NCBI GenBank assembly: GCA_963573385.1
Contig: CAUYLG010052107.1
Span: 146,493 to 210,492, forward strand
Reading direction: 5' to 3'
DNA from: Cacajao melanocephalus
Taxonomy: Eukaryota; Chordata; Mammalia; Primates; Pitheciidae
DNA: 64,000 nt
Below the pieces are notes generated by a model. That model was not told where the DNA came from. It saw only the letters and a program-made list of their open reading frames with translations, and did not search any database. Below, in pieces: positions 13,390-25,105 of this stretch. A program made the translations under genes and the position numbers. Position 1 is the first letter of the stretch; every line of letters begins with the position of its first letter.

Positions 13390-13960
13390 TGTGAAAGTGC
13401 TAATTTTTAGCATTTTTACCAACCTTATCAAAACCCTTGGAATTGTCACATTTAAAACTCATGCCACTATATGTATAAAAGGATATATCATGATTATTTT
13501 GCTTTGCTTTCCCAGGTAAAATTTTTGAGGCTGAGTGCCTTTTAATTATTTATTAGTCATTTTGCTTCCTTTCTGCCAATGGAATGTTCATATATTTTAT
13601 ACATTTTCATTGAGTTGTTTATCTTTTTTTGTTGATTTACAGGGGGTTTTACTTAATGAATTCTAAATATTAATCCTCCATTTTATACCTTGCAAATAGT
13701 CTCCCTGTCTTAAGCTTGCCTTTTGACTTTGTTTCTACATTTTTTTCATAAACAGAAGGTTCTTCTTTCAACTTAGTGAAGTCAAACTTCTGAATCTTTT
13801 CCTCTATGCTCTACGCTTTTTATGTCATTAAAATAAATTATTCCCAGTTCTGATGTAATAGCCCCTATATTTTCTTCCTGAAGTTTAAATTTTTACTTAT
13901 CACATTTAGCTCTTTAGTCAGAATTTATTTAACTTTATACTCACTTTTTGCCTCTTTTTA
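13390..13960 (-). mobile_element. Old L1M fragment, ORF2 C-terminal region
   Basis: Antisense ORF2: TTTTCATTGAGTTGTTTATC, AATCCTCCATTTTATACCTT, GCAAATAGTCTCCCTGTCTT, ACTTTGTTTCTACATTT, TCTTCCTGAAGTTTAAATTT. It is decayed and separate from the L1M to its left. Confidence 0.7.
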
Positions 13961-14014
13961 TATGCCCTGCATACAAGTACATTCCAACACTTCATCCCCT
14001 TGCATAAATCCTGA

Positions 14015-14138
14015 CTTTTTTATAGTTCAGCTTAGTTACTAATACCTTTATGAAGTCTTCCCTCAATGCTCCAACCCTCAATGACTTTCCCTCCTCAACC
14101 TCCTGAGACATTTATCACTGAACTTTATATTAACGTAT
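14015..14138 (+). mobile_element. L2 LINE fragment
   Basis: Old L2 3' region: TATGAAGTCTTCCCTCAATG and GAGACATTTATCACTGAACT, matching the order of the L2 3' consensus as I remember it. Confidence 0.6.
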
Positions 14139-14475
14139 GCCTATGCATGATAGTGAATTAAATATCTGCAGCATCCAGGCAGGTAACCTTAATAAGTAGA
14201 GAGGATGAGAGTCAAGACTATATAAAGTGTAGAGAGTGGACTAGCACATGCCTCATTTCAGAGACAGTGGCTACTCAGCTCTAGCCAACTATTTCTTATG
14301 TGGTAGAAATATGCTGGTTCTACTATTATAATTTTTAAGACAATCTAGGAATCTAAAACTTTTATGAGAAATATTCTGATACTTAAATATTACCAATTCA
14401 TTTAAAAAATATTTTTAAATCATTATGTTGGGGGAGGGGAGAGTATTTCCTGATAAGATTCAGTCATTCCACTTC
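14139..14475. other. Non-coding stretch between two L2 pieces
   Basis: About 340 bp that separate two L2 3' pieces. It could be an old insertion into the L2; I cannot name it. Confidence 0.35.
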
Positions 14476-14479
14476 TAAT

Positions 14480-14640
14480 CTCTAACCTCTGGTTTATTTC
14501 TAATATGTTAATTGTTCTCATTATTTGCCTCTTGAATTAAATTATAAACCCCTTGATTACAGGCACACTCACTTTGTAGACTCCATAGAACTTACAGAGG
14601 TGAGCCAATGATAAATGCTCCATAAACCCGTGATTGACTG
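14480..14640 (+). mobile_element. L2 LINE 3' end
   Basis: TATAAACCCCTTGATTACAG followed by AATGATAAATGCTCCATAAA matches the L2 terminal region (a degenerate TAAGCTCCTTGAGGGCAGGG, then an AATAAATG-like end). Confidence 0.6.
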
Positions 14641-15298
14641 TTGATTGACAGGAGACATCGTACTTGTACGCTGAGCCACACTCCTCTCCACAATCATGTG
14701 CTGAGGAGAGGACTAGCTTACACAATGAGGTACCATGACCAAGATGGCTGCTCATCTCATGAATGTTTGTCATTCCAGTGAGACCCACATTCATGAAAAA
14801 CACATCTCCAAAATCTGTGGTCATCCCAGCCTAGGAATGGAATGTTAGGACACATTCTGGACACTTTGCCAGGACACATGAAAACCTAAGAACGTTTAAG
14901 AATCAGTGGTCTGGGTTGTACAAAAATCAGATGCCCACTTCTCATAGAGGCATAGAGGAGTAGAAAGAACTAGGGAAGGCCTCCAATGCCTTTGTCCTTT
15001 AGGAAAATAAAATCCTGACTCAGGATAGTCATGGCATGGCCACTGTTGTCTATTTATCGTCCTGGGTCAATACCCTCAGCGTCAGCAACCCCACACTATC
15101 AAGCTCACAGACAGCCTAAGGAATGATCCAAAGATCCCTCTCTCTAGTGAAAGCAGGCTTGGACCAGGAACCACACACTCAAATTCAAAGGCTGGGTTCA
15201 TCTCTGAGGAGCCCTGGCTGAAATGTATGGCCTCTCTGACCCTGTCTTTTCATTTCTAGGGAAAGAACAGGCAGATTGCATCTCCTCAGTGGGAGAAG
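14641..15298. other. Non-coding stretch, nothing recognised
   Basis: No supported gene. The 95-codon minus-strand frame at 14537-14824 overlaps the L2 end and has no recognisable domain. Confidence 0.5.
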
Positions 15299-15505
15299 CA
15301 GTAGTGTTGGGGTGGTAAAAAGGCACAGACTCTCAGACCAGCCATGAATATGAACCTAACTGAGAGACCTAGAAAAAGTTACTTAACTAACTTCCCTGTA
15401 GCTGAGTTTCTACAGGTACAAAATGAGGTCAAATAGTAAACTTAGCCCATTAGGTTGTTCAGAAGATCAAATGACATTTTAACTGTAAAGCTCACCGCAA
15501 ATTGT
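15299..15505 (+). mobile_element. MIR SINE
   Basis: Sense MIR: GTAGTGTTGGGGTGGT start, GGCACAGACTCTCAGACCAG, AAAAGTTACTTAACTAACTT, CTGTAGCTGAGTTTCTACAG, then AGATCAAATGAC. About 200 bp. Confidence 0.82.
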
Positions 15506-15850
15506 TGGTTTGAGATCATAGATGTGAGAGAAGTTGGTTGACTGCATGGTGGCATTATTACAGGCTCTTTTGCTCTGCTCCCTAGAGCTGTCCCCACACC
15601 ATACAAAGTGATAGTTTTATTATTGTTGTTGTTTATCCTTCTCCAAGATTTCAAGTTCATGTAAAGGAGAATTTCTCAGTAGGATGTATTTCTGTTGAAA
15701 GCTAGTGTGTGCCCACCACTAAGGCCATAAATCTTTCATCCTTGGTTCCATACATTCACCTGGAAATAGGCCTGGGCAAAATCAAATCTATGGGAACAAG
15801 ACTCCTTAGGATCTTGCACACATAAATCTTAAAAGTTAGGAAGATTGCAT
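15506..15850. other. Non-coding stretch, nothing recognised
   Basis: No gene or named repeat. Confidence 0.5.
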
Positions 15851-16122
15851 TTCTGAGTGTGTATCTCTTTATTATAGGATGTCTGAATGTACTTCTCAGT
15901 GCCACTCTGTATCTCCGTGAATATAAGTCTATATGTGTCAACTTCTGTGCATCTCTCTGTGTATCTTGGACTATTTCTATATATAGGAGTACTTGCGTGT
16001 TTTTGCGTATAACTGTGTGTCTCTCCATGAAACTATATGTCTCTGTGTGCCTATGTGCAATGTGACTGTCTCTGTGTTGTGAACGTGTGTCTGTATATAA
16101 TGTGTATCTGTGTCTATACGCA
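15851..16122 (+). repeat. Degenerate GT/CT-rich tandem tract, left part
   Basis: Irregular units based on TGTGTCTCTGTAT recur across this region (for example TCTGTGCATCTCTCTGTGTA, GTGTGTCTCTCCATGAAACT, TCTCTGTGTGCCTATGTGCA). No unit is conserved exactly. The tract resumes at 16440 beyond an Alu. Confidence 0.75.
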
Positions 16123-16422
16123 TTTTTGTTTTTGTTTTTGTTTTTTTTTTGAGATGGAGTCTCTGTCGCCCAGGCTGGAGAGCAGTGACACAACCTCAGT
16201 TCATTGCAACCTCTGCCTCCCAGGTTCAAGAGATTCTCCTGCTTCAGCCTACTGAGTAACTGGGACTACAGGCATGCACCACCACACCTGGCTAATTTTT
16301 GTATTTTTTTTTTTTTAGTAGAGATGGGGTTTCACCATATTGGCCAGGCTGGTCTTGAACTTCTGACCTCATGATCCACCCACTTCAGCTGGGATTACAG
16401 GTGTGAGCCACCGCGTCCAGCC
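16123..16422 (-). mobile_element. Alu, antisense
   Basis: (T5G)n head then full Alu complement to CCACCGCGTCCAGCC. About 15 bp are missing where GGCCTCCCAAAGTGCTGGGA should be (CACTTCAGCTGGGATTAC at about 16381). It lies inside the GT/CT-rich tract. Confidence 0.96.
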
Positions 16423-16439
16423 TTTATGTACATTTTTCT

Positions 16440-16640
16440 AAGAAGCTCTAGGATTGCATTTAGGCACAGAAATGTGCCTAAATATGTGTCTGTATCTGTT
16501 TCTGTATCAGGAGCCACAGTCTATAATTGTGTGTGTGTATGTCTAACAGGGTTGTATGTGTCTGTTTTCTTCTGCCTGTGTTGTATCTGTCAGTGAAATT
16601 CCCTTTTTATCCCATACCATGTACATGTGTGTTTGTGTGA
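16440..16640 (+). repeat. Degenerate GT/CT-rich tandem tract, right part
   Basis: Same character as 15851-16122: ATGTGTCTGTATCTGTTTCT, GTGTGTGTGTATGTCTAACA, TGTGTCTGTTTTCTTCTGCC. The Alu appears to have split one original tract. Confidence 0.7.
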
Positions 16641-16764
16641 CAAAGGACAGAACGGAGCAACTTCAATTTGGCTCATCAGTGATCTTAAGTTACTCTATGC
16701 TGTTTTCAAACCAACCCTTAGAAAACACAGGCCATTCATTCTCCAACCTGTCTGATGAGGCTCC

Positions 16765-16912
16765 AAGGAGCTTCTAAAGAAACCCGATGCCCAAACTCCA
16801 CTTGCAGATATGAAAATTGCCATTTATTGCTTTGTAGTGGAATCTGGACATGAGAGCTTTGTAAAGCACCCCAGGTGATTCTAATGTGCAGCCATGGTTG
16901 AGAACAACTGTA
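16765..16912 (-). mobile_element. MER5A-type DNA transposon remnant
   Basis: AAACCCGATGCCCAAACTCC and, at the end, ACCCCAGGTGATTCTAATGT, GCAGCCATGGTTGAGAACAA fit the terminal inverted repeats of a non-autonomous hAT (MER5) element. Confidence 0.72.
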
Positions 16913-18128
16913 CCAACGTCTCTACCATTCTCCCTGGAAAATTGAAAACCATTTTCCTATCAATAGTATCAGTGGGGAGGGTGAGAGAGTTTTAAATAAA
17001 TTACCCTGTGTGAAAAGGACAGAGTCCATGCCTACTTTCTTGCTGAGGCACCCCACCTGCCTAGAACCTATGAATCCAACTCTCCAAATTAACCTGTGGG
17101 ATGACTAAGGAAAAATTCTCCTCTGAGCCCAATCCTTCTTTCATATCAGCAGACATTCACTTTATACATCTATATCTGTCTAATTAAAAAGATGTACTGC
17201 TACCTTAATTTCCATATAAACTCGTCACATTTATTGCAAGTGTTTGGCAAACCAAAGGAGGATTTATTAGTATAATAAACAAAGTGTTTCATAGAAATTT
17301 AAATTCATTTTTGAGCATACTTTTCCAATAAAAAAAAAGAAGAGAGGTCCAGAATGAAACGAAACCTCTCATCTGTGGAAATGGATATCTAAAGATGGAA
17401 ATGAGGAAGAATCTAAGAAGATAGAGTAAAGCAATGAAACCTCAGATGCTTAGATCCTGAAAAGCAGGGCCATCCTAGCCCATAAAATGCTTTTGTACAT
17501 ATTAGAGAAATACACCCCTTACCCGGGATTCAGCCCCCCACTACATTTAGAGAAGAGTGCCTGGGTTAACGTCCTGTGGAAGCCCCACTGGAAAGGTTTC
17601 ACTGAAGAAGAGTCTGTTCCCCGACTTGCAACTCCTGCTTCTAGATAAGCATCTGAGAATCCAGGGTCTTCTACTCATGAAGAGTCATTCAGGCCAGTAG
17701 ACAGACCCTTAATTAGGCAAGAAAAAAAGGTAGATTCCAACAGTCCTTGGGAAGCACTATTGCATCTAGTCATCTACCTAAAAATCAGCAAGTTCCCACT
17801 GAATATTTGTTGAATGAACAAATTTCTTTTTCGGAGCAGGATATTGAGAGGGCTCTCTCAGCCAACTGAAAGAAACACAGAGGCACTGAGTATGCTTTTG
17901 GGAGTCACAAACTTTCTCAACAGAGGAGAGCTCTCCTGTGCATCAAAGTACCCATAAAAAAGGATCAAGGTAAGGGATGTGCTATGCTCATCCCAGTAAG
18001 AGAAATGTGGAGAACCATACTATACATTATGTATCCTGAGCCCACGATTTAAGGAAAGATTCAGGAAGAATATGTGAGATTGGATTACCTGGGGAAGTTG
18101 AAGACAGGAAAGATGGAAGCATCACCAA
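16913..18128. other. Repeat-poor non-coding stretch
   Basis: About 1.2 kb with no recognised repeat and no credible coding frame. Confidence 0.5.
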
Positions 18129-18268
18129 ATTTTAGAGCAGAAACTGACTGGAGACTGTCCAGTCCAGCCCTTTCATTTTGTAGCTGAAAAACTGTATCCA
18201 AGCCCTCAGCTAACGAATGATAGATTACATTTGAGAACCTGGCTCATTTACTCCTCATCTGGTGCTCT
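18129..18268 (-). mobile_element. MIR-type SINE fragment
   Basis: GTCCAGTCCAGCCCTTTCAT, TTTGTAGCTGAAAAACTGTA and a GGTGCTCTTTTCACGCT end resemble an antisense MIR/MIR3. Highly diverged. Confidence 0.55.
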
Positions 18269-19384
18269 TTTCACGCTCTTGTCTGCTTTACCTTCCTCTA
18301 GAAAGACTTGAGCAAAAAAGTTTGAAGGTGGAAAAATAAACACGCTGACCTTATTCACCAGCATATGGACCATTATAGCTCTGGGGTTTCTGCCACCCCA
18401 ATTCACCCACACTTTTTAATAGAATGATCAAAATCTCTTTCCTTTGGGCATTAAGGACTCCTCTCTTTCCTCCCAGCCCCACTATTTAGAACACGGTATA
18501 AATGGCTACAAGCATTATGCAAACGTTATCATCAGCAAGTAGAGTTTGAGACTACTCCATTACTATTTATCCTCTGACTCAGGGCGATGGGCTCCCAGGG
18601 AGGTGGGGGTTGCGCTGGTGCCTGTTATGCTGATGAAATCAAATCTCTGTGTGACAGTTTATAGGATGTCCCCCAAAACTTCCCAGAAATTATTGAAAAG
18701 CTTATGCAATTAGCGTTTTTTACATCAGTCATTCAAAGTTGTTCAAGCAAGCTGCCAAACTGGTCCTATCAAGCTGATCCAACAGTCTTTTCCCGGTCCC
18801 AGAATCCCCGTTACCACCAACACACCATACCCCACCCCTGCCTCTACACACAAACACTTGTGGCTGTCTCCCTTGAAAGCAACAGGCTGCCACCTACTGG
18901 TGAGAAATTAGCTTTTAGAAACCACAGTATTGGTTTTTAAGACCCCAGAAAGAAAATGTCAGGTTAAAACTTTGTAGTTCTTAAAAGGTGCTAATCAGAA
19001 AGTGACCATTGGAGAAACATTGCCAAGATTTAATTTCCTAGGGTGAGAAAAAGAAAACGTATATGAACAGAAATGAAAACATTGGGGCAACGCCTAAAAG
19101 GGAAAGAATTTTTTCTGGGTGAGTCCGCCACTCTGAATTTAGCATTTGCAGGTACAGCAGGTTTCCACATATTTCCTTTTTCCCAAGAAGAATATAAATA
19201 TCAGGATTGAGAGATTTTATTGCACCCATACCTCTTAAATTCCCCACTCCCCAACACAATGCCAACAAGCAGCTCCTCAGTCTGTCGAAACAGGTTTAGT
19301 GATGTTGGACTCATAGTCTGCTAAGAAGCTCAGCCCATGCTTACCTATGCCTATATTAAGTTCCTCCCTAGTCAACAGAAAAAT
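18269..19384. other. Repeat-poor non-coding stretch
   Basis: No gene or named repeat recognised. The 78- and 76-codon frames at 18704-18940 and 19038-19268 have no family resemblance. Confidence 0.5.
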
Positions 19385-19865
19385 CAGTGGAAATCTCAAT
19401 TAATAAACAAAATAAGGAAGCAATGTTATTCTCACTAGCAATCAGAGAAGTGCAAATTAAAACATCAAGGTACTGTTTTACACCCAGAAGAGTAGTAGCA
19501 ATATTCCTCATTGATAATACCCCTTTGTGTTAATAATAATGCAATAAAATTAGCACTTTACATTGCTGGCAGCCATGTAAATTGTTACTACTTTTCGAGA
19601 CGGCACCATAATATCCACAGTTCACACTTTTTGATTCCAGTGAACATATTTCTTGTAATTTTTATTTTTAAAAATACAATGGGAAAATGATTATATACAC
19701 AGGCATGTTCATTGCAGGTTTGTTTTGAAATGACCTACTGTCTTAATAGAATTGCTGTTTCTATCATTATACACTGACACAATTGAGTAGTATCCAGAAA
19801 TTGTAAATGATAGTCAGAGGTAGGTAACATTATGGAGTTTGCATACAGTATAATGTTAAATCAGA
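19385..19865 (+). mobile_element. Old L1M ORF2 fragment
   Basis: Sense ORF2: AGCAATCAGAGAAGTGCAAA, TTAAAACATCAAGGTACTGT, TTTACACCCAGAAGAGTAGT and GGCATGTTCATTGCAGGTTT, the usual order in the C-terminal third of ORF2. Strongly decayed. Confidence 0.72.
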
Positions 19866-20537
19866 AGAGAAGGATGCTTTATCAGCCACGGTTTACCCTC
19901 TAAGCACTAAGAATCCACTGGCATTAGTTTCATCCCAAAAATACAGATTGAAGCAGTCACCAGGACCTAGAAAACCAAAGTGAGTGTCAACCCAGCCAAG
20001 AATGTCACAGAGTAGTCCAGGTAAGACAGTGTGGCTGCTGTTGACACATCATAGACACCTCAGTAATCATGACCACCAGCCTCTGAATTGACACCTATAG
20101 TTACTGACTACTGTCTCCAGAACCTGGATGTAGATGTCCCAAGAATGTTGCTGTCTCCTGTGCAGCCCCTGCATCTTCAGGTCACCAGATAATTCACGTC
20201 TAAGGTGGGTGTATCTGTTCATGAGCTTTAAAAGCTGCAGAGACAGTGAGGACTTGGCAGGTGCCACAATATGAGGAAGATCCCCTGAAAATTTGTACCA
20301 AAAAGTATTTAAATGCTAAGCAGTCAAAAAAATGATATATTTCCACCAGAAACACACAAAACAAAAAAGATTATGATTAGAATTATGGTTATGATTATGA
20401 CTATAACCAGCAAAAACTATTCACATTTGGGAAAAATTTAAAGTGACTGTATTTACACATAGAAATTTAGGTGATTTTCCCCTTCTTTCATAATGTTTTA
20501 TCTCTGAATCAAATGTCCTTTTAAAATACGTGCATTC
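19866..20537. other. Non-coding stretch, nothing recognised
   Basis: No supported gene or repeat. Confidence 0.5.
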
Positions 20538-20855
20538 ATTTCCAAGGACTGATGTAACAAATTATCACAAACTTTGTGGCTTAAAATAAGAGAAATTTAT
20601 TCTGTCCCAGTTCTGGAGGCCAGAAATCCATAATTATGGCCCAGGCCATGTTCCCTCTGAATGTTCTAAGAAGGAGTCCATCCTATATGTTCCTAGCTTC
20701 TAATGGATGCTAGCCATCTTTGGGTTGCTTGGTTTATAGCTACACCACCTGACATCTTGATTACATTTGCAAAGACCCTGTTTCCAAAGAACGTCACATT
20801 CACGGGTTTTAGGCAGACATGAATTTTAGGAAGATATTCTTCAAAAGTACAATAT
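20538..20855 (-). mobile_element. MLT1-type LTR fragment
   Basis: Reverse complement of a MaLR/MLT1 LTR: AACTTTGTGGCTTAAAATAA, GAAATTTATTCTGTCCCAGT, TCTGGAGGCCAGAAATCCA and TTTGCAAAGACCCTGTTTCC. Confidence 0.78.
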
Positions 20856-21347
20856 TTTCGCGCTTTCTTACAATATTTAGAGCTACTGAACATAAGGTTC
20901 AGTACATATTGGCATTTATTAAACACTTGATGAATGACAGATAAAAGGAGAATGCAATAATTAAAAATAGATAAATGAATAAGTCATTCTACATGAAGCT
21001 AATTTTAAAATCTACAACCTCAGAGACAATTTCTGTAACCTCCTCATAATCAATTTTAATATCATCATCATGTGCTAAAGAATCTGACAAAATCACATCT
21101 GTCTATCCTCCTCATAGATGTTGCAAAAAGACTGCTTCCTAAATAGAACCATAACAAAGATACTATTACTACTACTAAGCCCTGAACATTACCTGAAAAC
21201 CCTTTAACTCAAGGTCAAAGTAACATTGAGCAAAGTGATAAAATACAGAAAGAATGTCATTGATTTCATTCATAGATGCTCTTTATGTTTTGAAAATATA
21301 GGTAGGTGTCTAAATATAGGCACAAAGTAGGCTAGCAAAGCAAGTAG
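20856..21347. other. Non-coding stretch, nothing recognised
   Basis: AT-rich DNA; contains a short ATC/ATT-rich patch near 21058-21072. Confidence 0.5.
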
Positions 21348-21535
21348 TTTAGGAGTATTGAGTAAGTAACTATGTAGGTGAATATACATATATATATATA
21401 TATATACACACACATGTATATATATACACATACATATATGCGCACACACATACACACATACTTTAGATAAGTAGAATGATTAGGTAGGTAGATAAAATTT
21501 AACTGTGGACCTATTTTCATTTTCCAAAACTCTAA
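21348..21535 (+). repeat. Local duplicate block, copy A, with (TA)n(CA)n core
   Basis: Flanks TTTAGGAGTATTGAGTAAGT and TTAGGTAGGTAGATAAAATT / TAACTGTGGACC recur at 22708-22850. In this copy the centre (about 21377-21460) has grown into alternating TA and CA runs; short valine/tyrosine-rich frames here are microsatellite translations. Confidence 0.85.
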
Positions 21536-22707
21536 GAAAGCAATATCCTGAGAAAAATACAGAAACAGAAGGGGCTACAGTGGGACAAATTGAGGCTTGG
21601 AGATCTGAGTATAGGTTAAATTATTAGAAGGCAAAAGGGAGAACACCAGTAGCTGTATATTAATCGTCCATAAAATGACAGTATTTAAAATAGCATGCCC
21701 ATACCACAGGGCACATTCCAGTTCTACATTCTCAGAATCCTTAATTACCCTTCAGTGGGTGGTACCTTTGATCCCTTATAAATTCCCTTAGACCTGAGAG
21801 AACCTGAGATCCAGCTCTTGGGAGCCCTCTTGTCAGTGGAGCAGCCCCGCTGTTTGGGAACAGAGCTCAGAAGCAAAGAGAAAAAAGGGCAGACATCAAT
21901 CAATTCAAATGACAAACTCCTCAAAGGGTCTGAGTAATCTCATTTTTTCCTAAATCCTATTAAGAGGCTTTCAGGAAGCTCACAGTTTAACTCAACAGTA
22001 ATGACCTTTGTACAGTGAATAACAGTCCTAATTTATTAACTGCATATAAATAGTATATGACTTAATTTTTAATAAACACAAGCCCACCTCAGGTACCAGT
22101 GAGGAACATGGGGATATATTCGTGGAAATCCCTGTTCTGCTTGACCAAAGCAAAAGAAAAAAGTAATTCATAGCAGGTCAAGATATTACTTTTGCAGTCA
22201 ATAAAAACTTATCAGCATGCTCAGATGCTGTTCAAAGCATTCCAAGATATGTCCTGGCTTCCTTGGGCCACCCACAGTTCAAGATCAGAAAACAGAGAAA
22301 GAAAATAAGATGAAGACATATATCAGAAATAAAATATGTATCAATAAGATACATATTTTAACTTTGGAAAAGCTGATTAAGAAGGGCTTAAACAATAAAG
22401 TTATATGTTGTTTACTCTTAACAAGGAATTCAGAAAAAGCAACTCAGTGCAACAGCTCAATACTATCTTCAAAAATCCAAGTTCTTTGTGTCCATTTGTT
22501 CTGTCATCCTCAGAGTGGATGACTCTCCACAAGACCAGCAGCCTTGTTCTACCACAGGCTTTTCATTCTTACGTCTGTGCCTTCATGATCACAAGACAGC
22601 ATCACATTCAAGCACATTCAAGGCTTCCTAATAAGAAGTGTAAATAAAACCATCTATGAAGCTAAGCAAATGTCTCCAGTCTTATGGTCCAGTAAAGGAA
22701 TTATTCT
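21536..22707. other. Non-coding stretch with a 13-bp hairpin
   Basis: No gene found. A perfect inverted repeat lies at 22330-22360. The two overlapping plus-strand frames at 22217-22647 have no family resemblance. Confidence 0.5.
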
Positions 22708-22850
22708 TTTAGGAGTGTTGAGTAGGTTGGGAAGGTAAGTAATTGTGTAGGTGAATATATACATACATATAGGTTACATAAGTAGAACAATTAGGTAGAT
22801 AGATAAAAGTTAACTGTGGACCCTTTTGCATTTTCCAAATCTCTTAGGAA
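22708..22850 (+). repeat. Local duplicate block, copy B
   Basis: Second copy of the block at 21348-21535: TTTAGGAGTGTTGAGTAG, GTGTAGGTGAATATATACAT, TTAGGTAGATAGATAAAAGT, TAACTGTGGACCC. Its microsatellite core is only about 15 bp. Confidence 0.85.
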
Positions 22851-25105
22851 TTATCCTTAATTGGACCATAACACCAGAGACATTTGCTTAGGTTCACAGA
22901 TGGTTTTATTTATATCAACTGTAAGCCATTAGGGAGCTTTTCCAAACCTTTTACAGAAAATTTTTGTCTTCCTTCTCCCTCTCTCGACCACCCCAGCAGA
23001 TCTTTTATCTCTTTGGCAACTGGGCATGAGGCCACCCTTACCTACAAGGGAGACTAGGAAGATTAATAAATGGCAAAGGACACAGTGCCAATTGTTACTG
23101 TCACTCCACTCCTCACCCTCAAACACAAACCATGGCGTGACAGCAAGGAAAAGGGGAACAGACACAAAGACTTACTGGGGTGGCATCTGAGAAAGATAAT
23201 GTCCCCATAGAACATTCACCCTTGATTCTGTCACCTAATCCCAGCCATACAAAAAGTATTTCTCACAGGGACACAAAAGTGAAATGTTTAAGATTGGATT
23301 ATGTCCCTCCATAATGTTTTCCTCAAAAAGGGAGAAATGTTGCCCCAAATGATGTATTAATTTGAAACACACAACATGAAAATAATCCAGCCCTTTTCAA
23401 ATGGGTTCCACAGAAGACTTGTCTAGCAAATGCTAGGGAGGACAAGGGGAGTTCACATTTTTATATAAATTTGGGAACTCTCATTAAGCTTTAGAATACT
23501 AAAAACTATGATAGGTGATACAGAATAAGTAAGCATTGTTTAACCCAATGTTGTCCAAACCACCACCACAACAAAATTATATCTATTGTTTTACGTAAAA
23601 CCTACTAACGTCCCACAGAATATAGTTTGGTAAAGACTAGCAAGTCACTTTTCTTATCTCCATTACCCAGAGAGATGGACATGATTCTGAGTCTTAACTT
23701 ATTTTCTAAGGCGAGATCTAATTGTACCACTGATAGCTCAGCTCACTGCAACAGTGTTACTCACCAAAGTACTTTTTTTTTTCTTTTATCTTTCCCTGAG
23801 ACTAATCACGGTATGAATCGGGCTGGAGAGAGTGAGCCATCTAAAACCTATCCAGTTGAAAGGCATAAAGAATTTAACTATGCAGAGTCCAGGTTGAAAC
23901 TAAAGCCACAGCATCTTGGATTGTAACACAGCAAAACTACTATGACTTGGTGAGATTTAGAGATTACAAAAAGTGTGACAGCCTATTCAGACTGTGATTA
24001 TTTCAGTGAAAGCTTTCATTTTGGTAATTTTAAACAGGACACTTGTACAAATCCTGGCTGTGAAAATGGTTTTCAAGAAGGGAAAGATCGTGGAGTTAGA
24101 AGAGATGAGAATGTGTTTTCCGGCCTGCCCGTCTCTTCTCCCTGCCTCTTCAATTTCACCATCCAGTATCCTAGCAAAGTTGATGTAGGAAACTACAGTT
24201 GGGAAGAAACAGTGTCAGAGGGCTCAGGTGTACTGATGCCAACGTCTATGGCCTGAAATTTGAATAGACAGAAACTGTGACCTTTACTAAATACTCTAAC
24301 CACTTTTCAAAGCCAGTTTTCCACTGCTTTTATTTGTTGACATGGTAAGAGAGACCAAAGTCATAGTAGATCCGCCAGTAGGCACTGGGCTCAGAAATGA
24401 TACTACAGAACTTCCAAGTTTCCTAAGAGTTTCTCAACAGGATCCCCACAAAAAAGTAATGACTGTGGGAGGCACACTTTGATGTTCTCTGAACACAAAC
24501 AACTCCATGCACCTTGAGGTAACAGAATAGTTTACCAAGGCTGGTAAGGCTTTCCAACAAATAATAAACTCTGACCCCTGTCAGTCAAAAAGGCCTCCAT
24601 CTCTGGGTCTAGCCACGTGTTTCTGTGGATCTGAACAGCAAGGCAAGCTAGAGGGTCATAACTTATAAATATCATTCTCAGTTGTGTGCACTTTCTAGAA
24701 TTACTACATTCTGTATCCAAGCATTAGAACGGCTAAAGTGGCTGTTCAAACATCTTCCAAACTGTCATTTGAGATTTAATACTACTCCTGCTGTATCACA
24801 GAACACTGAGTGAGCAGGAAATTTTCTGGCGTGCTTTTTATTTCTCCTCATCAATCCTGCAACACCTCATTTCATCTTCTCAATATCTTTCTTTGCTATC
24901 AGCACTTCTATTGATTAACCCATATAACTAAGGAGTCCCAAGTTCACCTTTAACTTATTTTCCATCCCTACAGAAGACTCTCTGCAAGACCAGAAGCCTT
25001 GTTCTGACTATCACAGCAGCATCCAAAGCACTTACATGGTCTTCATTCAGCACCTATGGTTACATAAGCTAGTAAAAGACAATGTCAGGTTATTTTCAAA
25101 CATTG
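22851..25105. other. Repeat-poor non-coding stretch
   Basis: About 2.2 kb without a recognised gene. Part of 22950-23200 (CTTTGGCAACTGGGCATGAG, TACAAGGGAGACTAGGAA) resembles an old interspersed repeat that I cannot name. A perfect 14-bp palindrome sits at 23588-23601. Overlapping frames of 64-99 codons at 23627-24256 have no recognisable domain. Confidence 0.45.

Noticed and set aside
15756..16229. 157-codon minus-strand frame rich in H, T, R and Y
   Set aside because: Translation of Alu plus the GT/CT-rich tract; composition follows the repeat.
21270..21520. Two frames rich in Tyr, Ile, Cys and Val
   Set aside because: Direct translation of the TA/CA microsatellite.
23627..24256. Overlapping 99-, 93- and 64-codon plus-strand frames
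   Set aside because: They overlap in different frames, have no shared signal such as domains or splice sites, and resemble nothing known.
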